Notes: generated from the sequence alone by a model not told the origin. Numbered from the stretch's first letter, positions 1 through 9,357 are shown. The stretch: 64,000 nucleotides of DNA from Myxococcales bacterium (GCA_020633515.1 JACKDM010000009.1:50359-114358), one strand, 5' to 3'. Numbers and translations are program-made.

Positions 1-259
1 CATCGCCGACGTGCACACCCAGCCCTACGATGAGACCGGCGCCACCGTCGGCCGCATCCTGCACGCCGGCACCGGCGACGCCCGGCTGATGATCGTCACC
101 GTCGAGACCTGCATGGGACCCCGCGCCTACGCCGGCCCGGTCTCGAGCTACCACGAAGTCATCACCGAAGGCTTCGACCGCCTCACCGACGAGCGCTGGG
201 TCGACCGGGTGCGCGACGAGCCGCCGGTGCGCTGGATGACCGACCTCATCGCGCCCTGA
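1..259 (+). CDS. DUF3160 family protein, C-terminal end (5' truncated by window)
   Basis: Only the last 85 or so residues are present; the reading frame enters the window open and stops with TGA at 257-259. The fragment aligns without gaps to the C-terminus of the next gene: both have IADVHTQP, GTGDAR, MIVTVETCMGPRAY, GPVSSY and a closing DLI. It is therefore the tail of a tandem paralogue of the DUF3160 lipoprotein at 393. The DUF3160 family is large, secreted and of unknown function, and is common in Myxococcota. Nothing can be said about the start or signal peptide of this copy. No terminator is visible in the 133 nt before the next gene. Confidence 0.85.
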   Translation, partial: IADVHTQPYDETGATVGRILHAGTGDARLMIVTVETCMGPRAYAGPVSSYHEVITEGFDRLTDERWVDRVRDEPPVRWMTDLIAP

Positions 260-392
260 CCCGCCTCAGAATTCCCGCCGCCCCTTCGGGAAACCACGGC
301 CGCGCCCCCCGAAGACCCGCCTGCGACCGCCCTCTCCGCGCCCGGCAGGCTTGTTGCTATGCCTCGCCCCGCACCCGCCACCGGAGGAAACG

Positions 393-2693
393 ATGACCCG
401 CGCCGCCCCGTCCCTGCTCACCGCGCTCCTCGCGCTCGGCCTCGCGCTCGCGACCGCCGGCTGCGACCCCGCAAACCCCGCCGCCGACCTCGACGCCGCC
501 GTCGGCCCCGGCCCCGACGCCCGCGTCCCCGACGAACCCCTCGACCCCGGCACCCCCATCGACCCGCCCGCCGAAGACCCCGAGGCGCAGGCCCTCATCG
601 ACGCCCTCGCCGAGCTCGCCGGCCTCGACGCCGCCGCCCTCCTCGAAGACCACGCGCTCGACCGCCCCGACGTGCTCGGCTTCGACCCGCTCCAGGCCCA
701 ACACCTCGATCTCATCGAAGACTCCTTCCTCGGCTTCAGCGACAGCGAGCGCGAGGCCCTCGGCGCCCATGGCTTCGTCATCAGCAAGCGACGCAGCTTC
801 CCCACCCATGGTTATGGCTATGTCTCGGTGTACATGAGCGACCTCCCGGTCTATGTCACCGCCGACTCGATCCTCTACGCCGTGCATCGCTCCTACGACG
901 ACATCCTGCAAGCCATCGAGACCGCGGCGCTCGCGCCCGAGCTCGACCGCCTCCTCGCTGGCATGCGCGACAACCTCACCGGCGCCGCCGCCGCCGCCTG
1001 GTCCGCCACCGCCCGCGCCCACGCCGACGTCTTCCTCACCGTCGCGCTCTCCGCGCTCCGCGGCGAACGCCTCGCCCCCGCCGCCGAGGGCGACCCCGAA
1101 GCCATCAGCGCGCTCTACGATGGCATCCAGGCCGCGCAAGGCATGTACTCCGCCGAGATCTTCGGCGCCCGCCGCCGCGTCGACTTCTCGCAGTTCACCC
1201 CCCGCGGCCACTACGTCGCCGAAGAGTGGGAGCCCGATGCCATCCTCCCCCGCTACTTCAAGGCCATGATGTGGCTCGGCCGCATCGACCTCCGCCTCAT
1301 CGAGACGCAAGACGACGGCCGCCGTGTCTTCCACCGCGACCAGCTCGAAGCCGCGCTGCTGCTCGGCGCGCTCATCGACGATGCCTTGCGCCCCCGCTTC
1401 GATCGCATCGACCGCACCATCGGCGCCTTCGTCGGCGAGCACGACTACATGGTCCTCGCCGAGCTCGGCGACCTCATGCGCGACCTCGGCGCCGCCGACG
1501 CCGCCGCCTGGCCGGCGACCCTCGCCGCGAGCGACGACGCCGCGATCGCCGCCGCCGTCGACGCCGGCGGGTATGGCAGCCAGCGGATCTCGTCCCATGT
1601 CATGGTCAACGGCCTCGGCACCGGCACCATGCCGCTCAACCAGAGCTTCGCGCTCCTCGGCCAGCGCTACACCGTCGACAGCCATGTCTTCTCGAACGTC
1701 GTCTACGACCGCGTCAGCGCAGAGCCCTGGCGCATGATGCCCGACCCGCTCGACGCCGCCTTCGCCGCGCTCGGCAACGACGACGCGCTCCCGCTCCTCG
1801 AAGGCGAGCTCACCACCTACCCCTACGCGCCCGCGCTCGCCTCGATGCGCCACCTCGTCGACGCCCACCCCGAGACCTACTGGTCGTCGAGCCTCTACAC
1901 CCTCTGGCTCGATGCCTTGCGCGCGCTCTCCCCCGGCGACGAGGTCGAAGACCCCGCCGCCCACGGACTGCCCGCCGTCGTCGGCACCGAAGCCTGGGGC
2001 CGCCGCGTCCTCAACACCCAGCTCGCGTCGTGGGCCGAGCTGCGGCATGACACCATCCTCTATGCCAAGCAGAGCTACACCGCCGGCGCCGGCTGTGAGT
2101 ACCCCGACGTCTACGTCGACCCCTACCCTGCCTTCTACGACCGCCTCCATGCCTTCGCCACCCTCGGCCGCGGCCTCGTCGCCGAGCTCGACTTCGACGA
2201 CGCCAACCTCGAGGCCCGCATCGCCGCGTGGTTCGACAACCTCGCCGCCGTCAGCGGCACCCTCGGCGAGATGGCCGAGCGCCAGCGCGACGGCGAGCCG
2301 CACAGCGCCGAGAGCGTCGCCTTCATCAACGACGCCGTCGTCGAGCGCATCGCCGGCTGCGTCGCCGACGGCCTCTCCGGCTGGTACGGCGCGCTCTTCT
2401 TCCGCTCCGAGAGCGCCATCGAGAGTGATCCCACCATCGCCGACGTGCACACCCAGCCCACCGACGAAGGCGGCGCCCCCGTCGGTCGCGTGCTGCACGT
2501 CGGCACCGGCGACGCCCGCATGATGATCGTCACCGTCGAGACCTGCATGGGACCCCGCGCCTACGTCGGCCCGGTGTCGAGCTACTACGAGACCATCACC
2601 GAGAACTACGACCGCCTCACCGATCAACGCTGGCAGCAGCAGTTCCGCGATCAGGCCGACATCGAGTGGATGAGCGATCTCATCGTGGAGTGA
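393..2693 (+). CDS. DUF3160 family lipoprotein
   Basis: Predicted 766-residue secreted lipoprotein. The start is the ATG at 393, preceded by GGAGGAAA at 383-390; the open frame continues upstream to 351 but without a ribosome site. Residues 1-23 form a lipoprotein signal (hydrophobic LTALLALGLALATAGC), so the mature protein begins at Cys and continues with an Asp/Pro/Ala-rich linker of about 40 residues. The body carries the DUF3160 signature near residues 145-175 (YVSVYMSDLPVYVTADSIL and AVHRSYDDIL). The family function is unknown. Its upstream neighbour is a tandem copy of the same family. The call is firm at family level only. Confidence 0.85.
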   Translation: MTRAAPSLLTALLALGLALATAGCDPANPAADLDAAVGPGPDARVPDEPLDPGTPIDPPAEDPEAQALIDALAELAGLDAAALLEDHALDRPDVLGFDPLQAQHLDLIEDSFLGFSDSEREALGAHGFVISKRRSFPTHGYGYVSVYMSDLPVYVTADSILYAVHRSYDDILQAIETAALAPELDRLLAGMRDNLTGAAAAAWSATARAHADVFLTVALSALRGERLAPAAEGDPEAISALYDGIQAAQGMYSAEIFGARRRVDFSQFTPRGHYVAEEWEPDAILPRYFKAMMWLGRIDLRLIETQDDGRRVFHRDQLEAALLLGALIDDALRPRFDRIDRTIGAFVGEHDYMVLAELGDLMRDLGAADAAAWPATLAASDDAAIAAAVDAGGYGSQRISSHVMVNGLGTGTMPLNQSFALLGQRYTVDSHVFSNVVYDRVSAEPWRMMPDPLDAAFAALGNDDALPLLEGELTTYPYAPALASMRHLVDAHPETYWSSSLYTLWLDALRALSPGDEVEDPAAHGLPAVVGTEAWGRRVLNTQLASWAELRHDTILYAKQSYTAGAGCEYPDVYVDPYPAFYDRLHAFATLGRGLVAELDFDDANLEARIAAWFDNLAAVSGTLGEMAERQRDGEPHSAESVAFINDAVVERIAGCVADGLSGWYGALFFRSESAIESDPTIADVHTQPTDEGGAPVGRVLHVGTGDARMMIVTVETCMGPRAYVGPVSSYYETITENYDRLTDQRWQQQFRDQADIEWMSDLIVE

Positions 2694-2712
2694 AGCGCGC
2701 CCGCGGTCGGCC

Positions 2713-2741
2713 TTGCATCGGCGGCGCGAACGGGTCATGTT
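2713..2741 (+). promoter_or_regulatory. putative sigma70-type promoter of serS
   Basis: TTGCAT at 2713-2718, a 17-nt spacer, then CATGTT at 2736-2741, placed between the DUF3160 stop (2693) and the serS ATG at 2773. The predicted leader is about 25 nt and includes the GAGAGG ribosome site at 2762-2767. This is motif matching by eye only. Confidence 0.35.
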
Positions 2742-2772
2742 CCGCGACCGAACCGCCGCCCGAGAGGTCGCC

Positions 2773-4056
2773 ATGCTCTCCATCCACTTCATCCGCGACA
2801 ACCCCGAGATCGTCCGCCGCACCATCCGTGACAAGGGCGTCGACCTCGACCTCGACGCGCTCCTCGCGCTCGACGGCGAGGTCGTCGCCCTCAAGCAGCA
2901 GGTCGAAGAGATCGCCGCCGAGGTCAACCGCCTCTCCAAGAGCTTCGGCAAGGTCGGCAAGGACGAGCGCGCCGCCCTCATCGAGCGCTCGCGGGGGCTC
3001 GGTGAGCAGAAGAAGGCGCTGATGGAGACCCTGCGCGAGCGCGAAGAGGCGCTCGCCGCGATGATGTGGCGCACCCCGGGCATCCCCGCCGACGACGTGC
3101 CGCTCGGCCGCGACGACAAGGACAACGTCGAGATCCGCCGCCACGGCGAGCCGCCGCGCTTCGACTTCCCGATCCGCGACCACGTCGAGCTGCTCGAACA
3201 CAACGACTGGGCCGAGCTCGGCCGGGTGACCGAGGTCGCCGGCAGCCGCACCTACGCGCTCAAGGGCGAGCTCGCGAGGCTCGAGATCGCCATCCACCTC
3301 TACGTGCTCGACAAGCTCACCGCCCGTGGCTTCACGATGATCACCGTGCCGGCCATCGCCCGCGAGAGCGCGTTTTATGGCACCGGTCACTTCCCCGGTG
3401 GCAAGGAAGAGGCATACCACCTGCCCGCAGACGACCTCTATCTCTCGGGCACCGCCGAGATCATCCTCACCAGCCTGCACCGCGGTGAGATCCTCGACGA
3501 AGAGCGGCTCCCCATCCTCTACGCCGGCTACTCGCCCTGCTTCCGCCGCGAGGCCGGCAGCTTCGGCCGCGACGTGCGCGGGCTGATGCGGGTGCATCAG
3601 TTCACCAAGGTCGAGCAGTATGTCATCTGCAAGGATGATCCCGAAGAGTCGGCGAAGTGGCATCAAGAGCTCTTGAGCGCCGCCGAAGAGGTCGTCGCCG
3701 ATCTCGAGCTGCCCTACCGCGTCGTCGAGTGCTGCACCGGCGAGATGGGACTCGGCAAACATCGCATGCACGACATCGAGACCTGGGTGCCCTCGCTCGG
3801 CATCTACCGCGAGACGCATAGCTGCTCGTCGCTGCACGACTGGCAGGCCCGCCGCGCCGATCTGCGCTACCGCAGCAAGGACGACCAGAAGGTGCGGCAC
3901 GTCCACACGCTGAACAACACCGGCGTCGCGACCCCGCGGCTGCTCGTGCCTCTCATGGAGAACCACCAGCTCGAAGACGGGCGGGTGCGCGTGCCGGAGA
4001 AGCTCCGGCCCTACATGGCCGGCAAGACCCACATCGGGAGGGCGGCGGGCAGGTAG
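2773..4056 (+). CDS. serS: seryl-tRNA synthetase
   Basis: Cytoplasmic class II aminoacyl-tRNA synthetase of 427 residues, the usual SerRS length; it charges tRNA-Ser with serine. The ATG at 2773 (MLSIHFIRDNPEIV) is chosen because it has GAGAGG 5-10 nt upstream and gives the canonical SerRS N-terminus; an in-frame ATG at 2713 would add 20 unrelated residues. An N-terminal coiled-coil arm lies at about residues 25-95. Motif 2 is visible as CFRREAGSFGRDVRGLMRVHQF. Motif 3 appears near ETHSCSSLHDWQARR, in place of the usual E-x-SSCSNxxDFQARR. The ending HIG-rich tail matches the family. It appears to be transcribed alone, with the kinase gene 33 nt downstream on the same strand. Confidence 0.96.
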   Translation: MLSIHFIRDNPEIVRRTIRDKGVDLDLDALLALDGEVVALKQQVEEIAAEVNRLSKSFGKVGKDERAALIERSRGLGEQKKALMETLREREEALAAMMWRTPGIPADDVPLGRDDKDNVEIRRHGEPPRFDFPIRDHVELLEHNDWAELGRVTEVAGSRTYALKGELARLEIAIHLYVLDKLTARGFTMITVPAIARESAFYGTGHFPGGKEEAYHLPADDLYLSGTAEIILTSLHRGEILDEERLPILYAGYSPCFRREAGSFGRDVRGLMRVHQFTKVEQYVICKDDPEESAKWHQELLSAAEEVVADLELPYRVVECCTGEMGLGKHRMHDIETWVPSLGIYRETHSCSSLHDWQARRADLRYRSKDDQKVRHVHTLNNTGVATPRLLVPLMENHQLEDGRVRVPEKLRPYMAGKTHIGRAAGR

Positions 4057-4089
4057 CCGGCGGCCCTCGCCGAACGCGAGGAGGTCCCA

Positions 4090-6750
4090 TTGCCCCGTCC
4101 CGACGCGGCGGTGCCGATCGCGTCCCATCTGGCCGCGATCGTCGAGAGCTCCGACGACGCCATCCTCTCGCTCGACCCCGACGGGCGCGTGCTCACCTGG
4201 AACCACGGCGCCGAGCGCCTCTATGGCTTCCCTGCTGCCGAGATGATCGGCGCGCCGATCGAGCGCATCGTGCCCGACGACCGCCTCGCCGAGCTGAAAG
4301 ACGCGCTCGCCGCCGCGCGCCGCGGCGAGGTCGTGCCCGCGATCGAGACCTGCCGTCTGCACCGCGACGGACGCCCGCTCGACGTCTCGGTCAACGTCTC
4401 GGCGATCCGCGACCCCGAGGGCCGCGTCGTCGCCGTCTCGGCGATCGACCGCGACATCGGCGAACGGGTACGCACCCGCCACCGCCTCGAAGACAGCGAG
4501 CGCCGCTTCCGCGCGACCTTCGACAACGCCGCCGTCGGCATCGCGCACGTCGGCCTCGACGGCCGCTGGCTGCACTTCAACGAGCGCCTGCGGGTCATCA
4601 CCGGCTACAGCCGCGAGGCGCTGCTCGCGCGCACCTTCCAGGACATCACCCACCCCGACGACGTCGGCGAGGACGTCGCGCAGCTCGCCCGCCTCATCGC
4701 CGACGAGATCCCGCACTACCAGATGGAGAAGCGGTACATCCGCCCCGACGGATCGATCGCCTGGGTGCAGCTCACCGCGTCGCTGGTGCGCGACGAGGCC
4801 GGCAGAGCGCTGTACTGCGTCGCGGTCGTCGAAGACATCGCCGAGCGCAAGCGCCTCGCCGCCGCGCTCCACGACAGCCAGCGTCGGATGCGCGCCGCCG
4901 CGCAGGTCGCCCGGATCGGGACCTTCGAGTGGGATGTCACCACCAACCGCAACCTGTGGACACCCGAGCTCGAGGCGCTCTACGGCCTGCCGCCGGGCAG
5001 CTTCGGCGGCACCTACGAAGACTGGCGGCGGTACGTACACCCCGACGACCTGCCGGCCGCCGAGGGCTTCGTCGAGCGCGCGCTGCGCGACGGCACCTTC
5101 AAGGGCGAGTGGCGCGCGCGCTGGCCCGACGGCACGCTGCGCTGGCTCGAAGCGCGCGGCTGGGTCGAGCGCGACGCGAGCGGCGCGCCGCTGCGCATGA
5201 TCGGCGTCAACTTCGACATCACCGAGCGCAAGGCCGCCGAGGCCGCGGTGCGGGAGAGCGAGGCGCGCTACCGGGTCGCGCTCGAAGGCGGCGGGCTCGG
5301 GACCTGGATCCTCGACATCGACCGCAACCAGGCGTGGTGGGATGAGCAGGCGCGCGCGATCTTCGGGCTGCCGGTCGACGGCCCGATCGAGTTCGCGCTC
5401 GCCACCTCGGTCATCCACCCCGAGGACCGCCCCGCCGCCCTCGCCGCGCTCGCCGAGGCGGTCGGCGGCGGCGGCCGCTACCAGGTCGAGAAGCGGATCG
5501 CGCCACCCGATGGCGACATGCGCTGGGTGCGCACCTGGGGGCTCGTCACCCGCCTCGGGAGCGCGTCGAGCGACCGCTGCCTCGTGGGCATGGTGCAGGA
5601 CGTCACCGCCCAGAAGCGCGCCGAGCAGGCGCTCGAAGAGGCGAGCCGCCGCAAGGACGACTACCTCGCGATGCTCGGCCACGAGCTGCGCAACCCGCTC
5701 GCCGCGATCCGCATGGCGACCGAGCTGATCAAGCGTCAGAGCCGCGGCGTCTCCGGGCTCGCGCAGGCGAGCGCGGTGCTCGAGCGGCAGTCGGTGCACA
5801 TGACGCGGTTGATCGACGGGCTCCTCGACGTCTCGCGGATCACCCGCGGCAAGCTCACCGTCGAGCGGCGCCCGCTCGACCTCGCCGCCCTGCTCGGCGA
5901 GGTGGTCGCCGATCGCAGCGCCGACGCGCGCGCCGCCGGGGTGCGGCTCGACATCGAGGTGCCCACCGGCGCCGGGCTGTGGGTGCACGCCGATCCGGCG
6001 CGCATGACCCAGGTCTTCGACAACCTCGTCAGCAACGCCATCAAGTTCACCCCGCCCGGCGGCAGCGTGATCCTCGCGGCGGCGGTCGAGGGCGGCGAGG
6101 CCGTCGTCACCGTGCGCGACGACGGGATGGGCTTCTCGCCCGCGCTCGGCGAGGTGCTCTTCGAGGCGTTCCAGCAGGGCCCGCAGGACATCGCGCGCAA
6201 GGCCGGCGGGCTCGGGCTCGGGCTCGCGCTCGCCCGCGGGCTCGTCGAGCTGCACGACGGCACGATCGACGGCCACAGCGACGGCGAGGGGCAGGGCGCG
6301 ACCTTCGCGGTGCGGCTGCCGATCCTGCGCCGCGGCGCGCCGATCGAGCCCGACGCCTTGCCGCCCGCGCCCGCGGAGGTGTCATCGCTGCGGGTGCTGG
6401 TGATCGAAGACAACGATGACTCGGCTGCCATGCTGCGCGGCGTGCTCGAAGACGCCGGCCACCGCGTCGCGCTCGCGGCGACCGGCGCGCAAGGCATCGC
6501 GCACGCGCTGCGGCAGCCACCCGACGCTGTCTTGTGTGACATCGGCCTGCCCGACGGCCTCTCCGGCTACGACGTCGCCCGCCGCCTGCGCGACGAGCCG
6601 ACCATGGCCGACGTGCTCCTCGTCGCGCTGACCGGCTACGGCCGCCCCGAAGACAAGGCCGCGAGCCTCGCGGCGGGCTTCGACGCCCACCTCACCAAGC
6701 CGGTCGACCCGGAGAGCATCGCGGCGATCCTGGCGTTCAGACGACGCTGA
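4090..6750 (+). CDS. multi-PAS hybrid sensor histidine kinase / response regulator
   Basis: Predicted 886-residue soluble hybrid kinase. The start codon is TTG at 4090, supported by a strong GAGGAGGT at 4077-4084; no in-frame ATG fits as well. Domains in order: PAS 1 (about residues 10-125), PAS 2 (about 135-255, with the HPDD and RYIRPDGSIAWVQ motifs of PAS_3), PAS 3 (about 270-385), PAS 4 (about 392-505), HisKA with phospho-acceptor His531 in MLGHELRNPL, HATPase_c (N box DNLVSNAIKF, G boxes DDGMGF and GLGLGLALARG), and a C-terminal receiver domain with Asp817 in CDIGLPDG and Lys in LTKPVD. No transmembrane segment is seen, so it probably senses a cytoplasmic signal. No cognate output gene is adjacent. 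Confidence 0.93.
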   Translation: MPRPDAAVPIASHLAAIVESSDDAILSLDPDGRVLTWNHGAERLYGFPAAEMIGAPIERIVPDDRLAELKDALAAARRGEVVPAIETCRLHRDGRPLDVSVNVSAIRDPEGRVVAVSAIDRDIGERVRTRHRLEDSERRFRATFDNAAVGIAHVGLDGRWLHFNERLRVITGYSREALLARTFQDITHPDDVGEDVAQLARLIADEIPHYQMEKRYIRPDGSIAWVQLTASLVRDEAGRALYCVAVVEDIAERKRLAAALHDSQRRMRAAAQVARIGTFEWDVTTNRNLWTPELEALYGLPPGSFGGTYEDWRRYVHPDDLPAAEGFVERALRDGTFKGEWRARWPDGTLRWLEARGWVERDASGAPLRMIGVNFDITERKAAEAAVRESEARYRVALEGGGLGTWILDIDRNQAWWDEQARAIFGLPVDGPIEFALATSVIHPEDRPAALAALAEAVGGGGRYQVEKRIAPPDGDMRWVRTWGLVTRLGSASSDRCLVGMVQDVTAQKRAEQALEEASRRKDDYLAMLGHELRNPLAAIRMATELIKRQSRGVSGLAQASAVLERQSVHMTRLIDGLLDVSRITRGKLTVERRPLDLAALLGEVVADRSADARAAGVRLDIEVPTGAGLWVHADPARMTQVFDNLVSNAIKFTPPGGSVILAAAVEGGEAVVTVRDDGMGFSPALGEVLFEAFQQGPQDIARKAGGLGLGLALARGLVELHDGTIDGHSDGEGQGATFAVRLPILRRGAPIEPDALPPAPAEVSSLRVLVIEDNDDSAAMLRGVLEDAGHRVALAATGAQGIAHALRQPPDAVLCDIGLPDGLSGYDVARRLRDEPTMADVLLVALTGYGRPEDKAASLAAGFDAHLTKPVDPESIAAILAFRRR

Positions 6751-6763
6751 GCACGCCGCCGGC

Positions 6764-7633
6764 TCACTCCGGGCAGGTCAGCACCCAGGCGTCGAGATCC
6801 CATCGCTTGACGAGCGTCGAGAAGCCATCGGTGCCCGGCGCGTTGCACGCGACGTCGACCATGGCCGGCCCGTCGGCGATGTCATCGACGTACTCGACGT
6901 GAAACACCGCCTTGCCCGCCGCGATGAACGGTTGCAGCGTCGCGCACTCCTCGTAGGCGGCGCACTCCTCGTTGAGCGCCCAGTCGAAGTCGTCGACGAG
7001 CGCGGGCACCAGATCGAGCGCGTTCTTGAGCCCGACCGAGAGCCCGCGCGCGTGCGCCTCACGGGCGAGGAACCGGTTGAAGTCGAGCTGGTCGTCGGCG
7101 GTGAAGTCGAAGCCGGTGGGGTGGGTGTAGCCATCGACGTTGTCGGGCTCGACCCCATCGCACCCGCGCGCGACCGCGAGGTCGAGCCGCGCCCGCATGG
7201 CGTCGCGGATCCCCGGGTGGCGCACGTCGACCCACCGCTCGCCCGGCCACTCGATCAGCCGCTCGCCCACGGCCTCGGCGGGGAACGCGGCCTCGTCGGG
7301 GCGGCCGTCTTCGAGGCTGCCGGCGGAGAAGTAGCAGACGAGCACCCGCCCGTCGGCGCGGAGCGCGTCGAAGGTGGCGTCGTCGACGCCGACGAGGTCG
7401 ACATCGTACATCGCGACGTCGAAGGATGGGTCGATGTCTTCGCTGAGCTGCCATTGCCAGGTGGTGCCGGGCGCGGGGTGCCATGTGGCTTCATCTGGCA
7501 TCATGGCATCGGGGGTGACATCGACCATGGCATCGGCGGCGTCGTCGGCGGTGTCTTCGCAGGCAATGAGGAGCGAAACGGTGAGGATCGGCGGCGCGAG
7601 GGCGCGCGCGGCGCGGAAGGCATCGGCGAGCAT
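6764..7633 (-). CDS. GH114-like (endo alpha-1,4-polygalactosaminidase family) lipoprotein
   Basis: 289-residue predicted lipoprotein. The ATG at 7633 gives a signal peptide ending in the lipobox LLIAC, followed by an Asp/Ala/Met-rich linker; GGAGA lies about 9 nt upstream, and a TATGAT -10-like box lies at 7658-7663. The body has the TIM-barrel motifs of the GH114/TM1410 family: VCYFSAGSLEDGRPD, WVDVRHPGIRDAM, the hallmark GCDGVEPDNVDGY, and GLKNALDL. Members cleave galactosaminogalactan-type polymers or are uncharacterised; the substrate here is unknown. It lies tail to tail with the hybrid kinase (13 nt apart). It is downstream of the ATPase/TOPRIM pair on the same strand but separated by 82 nt. 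Confidence 0.75.
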   Translation of the reverse strand: MLADAFRAARALAPPILTVSLLIACEDTADDAADAMVDVTPDAMMPDEATWHPAPGTTWQWQLSEDIDPSFDVAMYDVDLVGVDDATFDALRADGRVLVCYFSAGSLEDGRPDEAAFPAEAVGERLIEWPGERWVDVRHPGIRDAMRARLDLAVARGCDGVEPDNVDGYTHPTGFDFTADDQLDFNRFLAREAHARGLSVGLKNALDLVPALVDDFDWALNEECAAYEECATLQPFIAAGKAVFHVEYVDDIADGPAMVDVACNAPGTDGFSTLVKRWDLDAWVLTCPE

Positions 7634-7715
7634 GGAGGTCTCCAGCGGTGGTGCCGCATCATAGTCGAGATCGCGTCGCCGAAGTCGAGCGGCTCGCGCG
7701 GGCAGGCGGTAGGCG

Positions 7716-8261
7716 TCAGCCGAGGCGGGCGATCTCGGCGTCGGCGGCCTGCATCGACGGCGTCGGCGTCGGGCACCCGCTCCAAGCCGCCGCGGCGGCC
7801 CTGGTCGCATCGGTCTCCTGACCCGCGTGGGCGCTCTGGAAGGCCTGCTTGTCGCTCGCCGCCTCGTCGGCCGCTTCGCCGAGCAGCACGAGCAGCCACG
7901 ACTCGACGCACCACTGCGGGAACGGCAGCGCGACCCGCTCGGCGGCGCCGCGGACGGGCATGGCGGCCGCGGTGAGCGCGGCGTCCATCTCGGCAACCCG
8001 GCGGGCGAAGCCGGGGCGGTCGCCGTCGCGCATGATGACGAGGCCGAGGTGCTGCTGGTATTTGCGGCTGCGCAGCCGGCGCATGGCCTCGGGGTATTGC
8101 AGGAGCACCCACCGCTCGGCGGCGCCGTCGCCGCGCGGCGCGACGTGGAACTCCAGGCGGCGCTTGTCGAATCCGAGCCCGGCGGGCAGGTGGCGGAGGA
8201 AGCTCGCCTGCCGTGGGTCTTCGCACCACACGTCGAGGCGCAGCCGACGGCGATCAGTCAT
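7716..8261 (-). CDS. DUF4276-type TOPRIM-like protein (putative nuclease partner of the adjacent ATPase)
   Basis: 181 residues, cytoplasmic. Its ATG at 8261 lies inside the last codons of the ATPase gene (8-nt overlap, no Shine-Dalgarno), so translation is coupled. Visible motifs are an early acidic strand LDVWCED (Glu14), the conserved block PRGDG...WVLLQYPEAMRRLRSR, a MRDGD motif giving Asp79-x-Asp81, and WCVESWLL with Glu120. An E...DxD...E arrangement is what TOPRIM-fold nucleases show. The overall pattern matches my memory of DUF4276, a family found beside AAA/OLD-like ATPases. By analogy with OLD, Gabija and PARIS pairs, I infer an effector nuclease. The family call is moderate and the function is inference. 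Confidence 0.7.
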   Translation of the reverse strand: MTDRRRLRLDVWCEDPRQASFLRHLPAGLGFDKRRLEFHVAPRGDGAAERWVLLQYPEAMRRLRSRKYQQHLGLVIMRDGDRPGFARRVAEMDAALTAAAMPVRGAAERVALPFPQWCVESWLLVLLGEAADEAASDKQAFQSAHAGQETDATRAAAAAWSGCPTPTPSMQAADAEIARLG

Positions 8262-9357
8262 CGGCGATCAGACGCTTGCGGATGACATCGGACGCCCGCA
8301 AGGCTTCGTCGCGGTCGACCGTGAGTGGCATGACGCGTGTGGGGCCGCCGTGGGGGCGGTGGAAGACGATGGCTTCACGGGCTGCCATGAAGTCGATGAG
8401 ATCGGGGTGATGGGAGACGAGCACGATCTGGCCGCCGGTGTCGAGGCGTTCGAGGGCTTCGAAGAGCCACGGCTGGATCTCGCCGAGCGCGATGTGATTG
8501 ACCGGCTCGTCGATCCAGAGGGTGCCATCGGCGCCGAGGCCGGCGAGGAGCGCGTAGAGCACGATCAGCGCGCGCTGACCCTCGGAGAGCTCGTCGAAGC
8601 GCAAGGCGTAGCGCGTCGAGCCGGCGGCGAAGTCGGCGTAGAGCGTGCGGTTGGCGCCGCGGCCGTCGAAGCGGAGCGCCTGGAAGCCGGGGAGGACGGC
8701 GGCGAGCGTGGTGAACAGCGGCCCCTGGGCGCTCGGGGCCGAGGTGACGAAGTGCAGGTACCACCTCGCGAAGTCGTGGCCGTCGGCGGCGATCCGATCG
8801 ACCTCGCGCGGGGCGTCGGCGGCGATGCGGGTGGGGTCGAGGCGCAGCGTCGCACATCGGGAGAGCGCGTCGCGGACGCGCAGGATCTCATGCTCCGCCG
8901 TGGAGAAGTCGAAGAGAGCAAGGAGCGAGCGTTGAGCTGCCGCTCGAAGCGGCAACTCGAAGATGTTGCCATCCTCCCGGTACCAGACGGCGCTGCCGTC
9001 CGTGCATGAGTAGATCGTTCGCTCGCCCGCTTGGATTGACTCTGCCAAGATGCGCGCCGACGCATCGGACGTGTCATGCGCGAGGCGGAGCGTGTACCGG
9101 TAGGCACGCTCGGCGACGACGATATCGAGCTCGAAGTGTTGCTCGGTGCGCCGATCCCATCGCGTCAGCGTCGACCATGGCATCAGTTCACCGAGATCGG
9201 CGGTCGGATCCGATGCGATGCGGCACAGCCGCTCCATCACGGCCAGCACGCTCGACTTCCCGGTGCCATTGTCGCCCACCAGCAATGCCATCGAGCCGAG
9301 CTTCAGCTCGAAGTTGGAGAGACACCGGAAGTTGTCGGCATAGAGCCGCGTGATCAT
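8254..9357 (-). CDS. AAA/OLD-like ATPase (AAA_21 type), first gene of a two-gene unit
   Basis: 367-residue SMC/ABC-like ATPase. The sequence begins MITRLYADNFRCLSNFEL, a classic AAA_21/RecF-type opening. Walker A is GDNGTGKS at residues 28-35, the ABC signature LSEGQ at 257-261, Walker B LWIDEP with Asp283-Glu284, and the H-loop LVSHHPD. There is no coiled coil long enough for an SMC, and no TOPRIM domain is fused; the TOPRIM-like part is the next gene. The ATG at 9357 has GAGGAG about 9 nt upstream, and a TTGACA promoter overlaps the stop codon of the kinase gene behind it. Such ATPases typically sense invading DNA and license a partner nuclease; that role here is inference. Confidence 0.85.
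   Translation of the reverse strand: MITRLYADNFRCLSNFELKLGSMALLVGDNGTGKSSVLAVMERLCRIASDPTADLGELMPWSTLTRWDRRTEQHFELDIVVAERAYRYTLRLAHDTSDASARILAESIQAGERTIYSCTDGSAVWYREDGNIFELPLRAAAQRSLLALFDFSTAEHEILRVRDALSRCATLRLDPTRIAADAPREVDRIAADGHDFARWYLHFVTSAPSAQGPLFTTLAAVLPGFQALRFDGRGANRTLYADFAAGSTRYALRFDELSEGQRALIVLYALLAGLGADGTLWIDEPVNHIALGEIQPWLFEALERLDTGGQIVLVSHHPDLIDFMAAREAIVFHRPHGGPTRVMPLTVDRDEALRASDVIRKRLIADD

Noticed and set aside
357..3251. Very long antisense open frames, for example 357-3251, 2680-6276 and 17039-18955
   Set aside because: They are shadows of real genes: in DNA this GC-rich, stop codons are rare in all frames. Their translations are Arg/Ala/Gly-rich and show no family motif.
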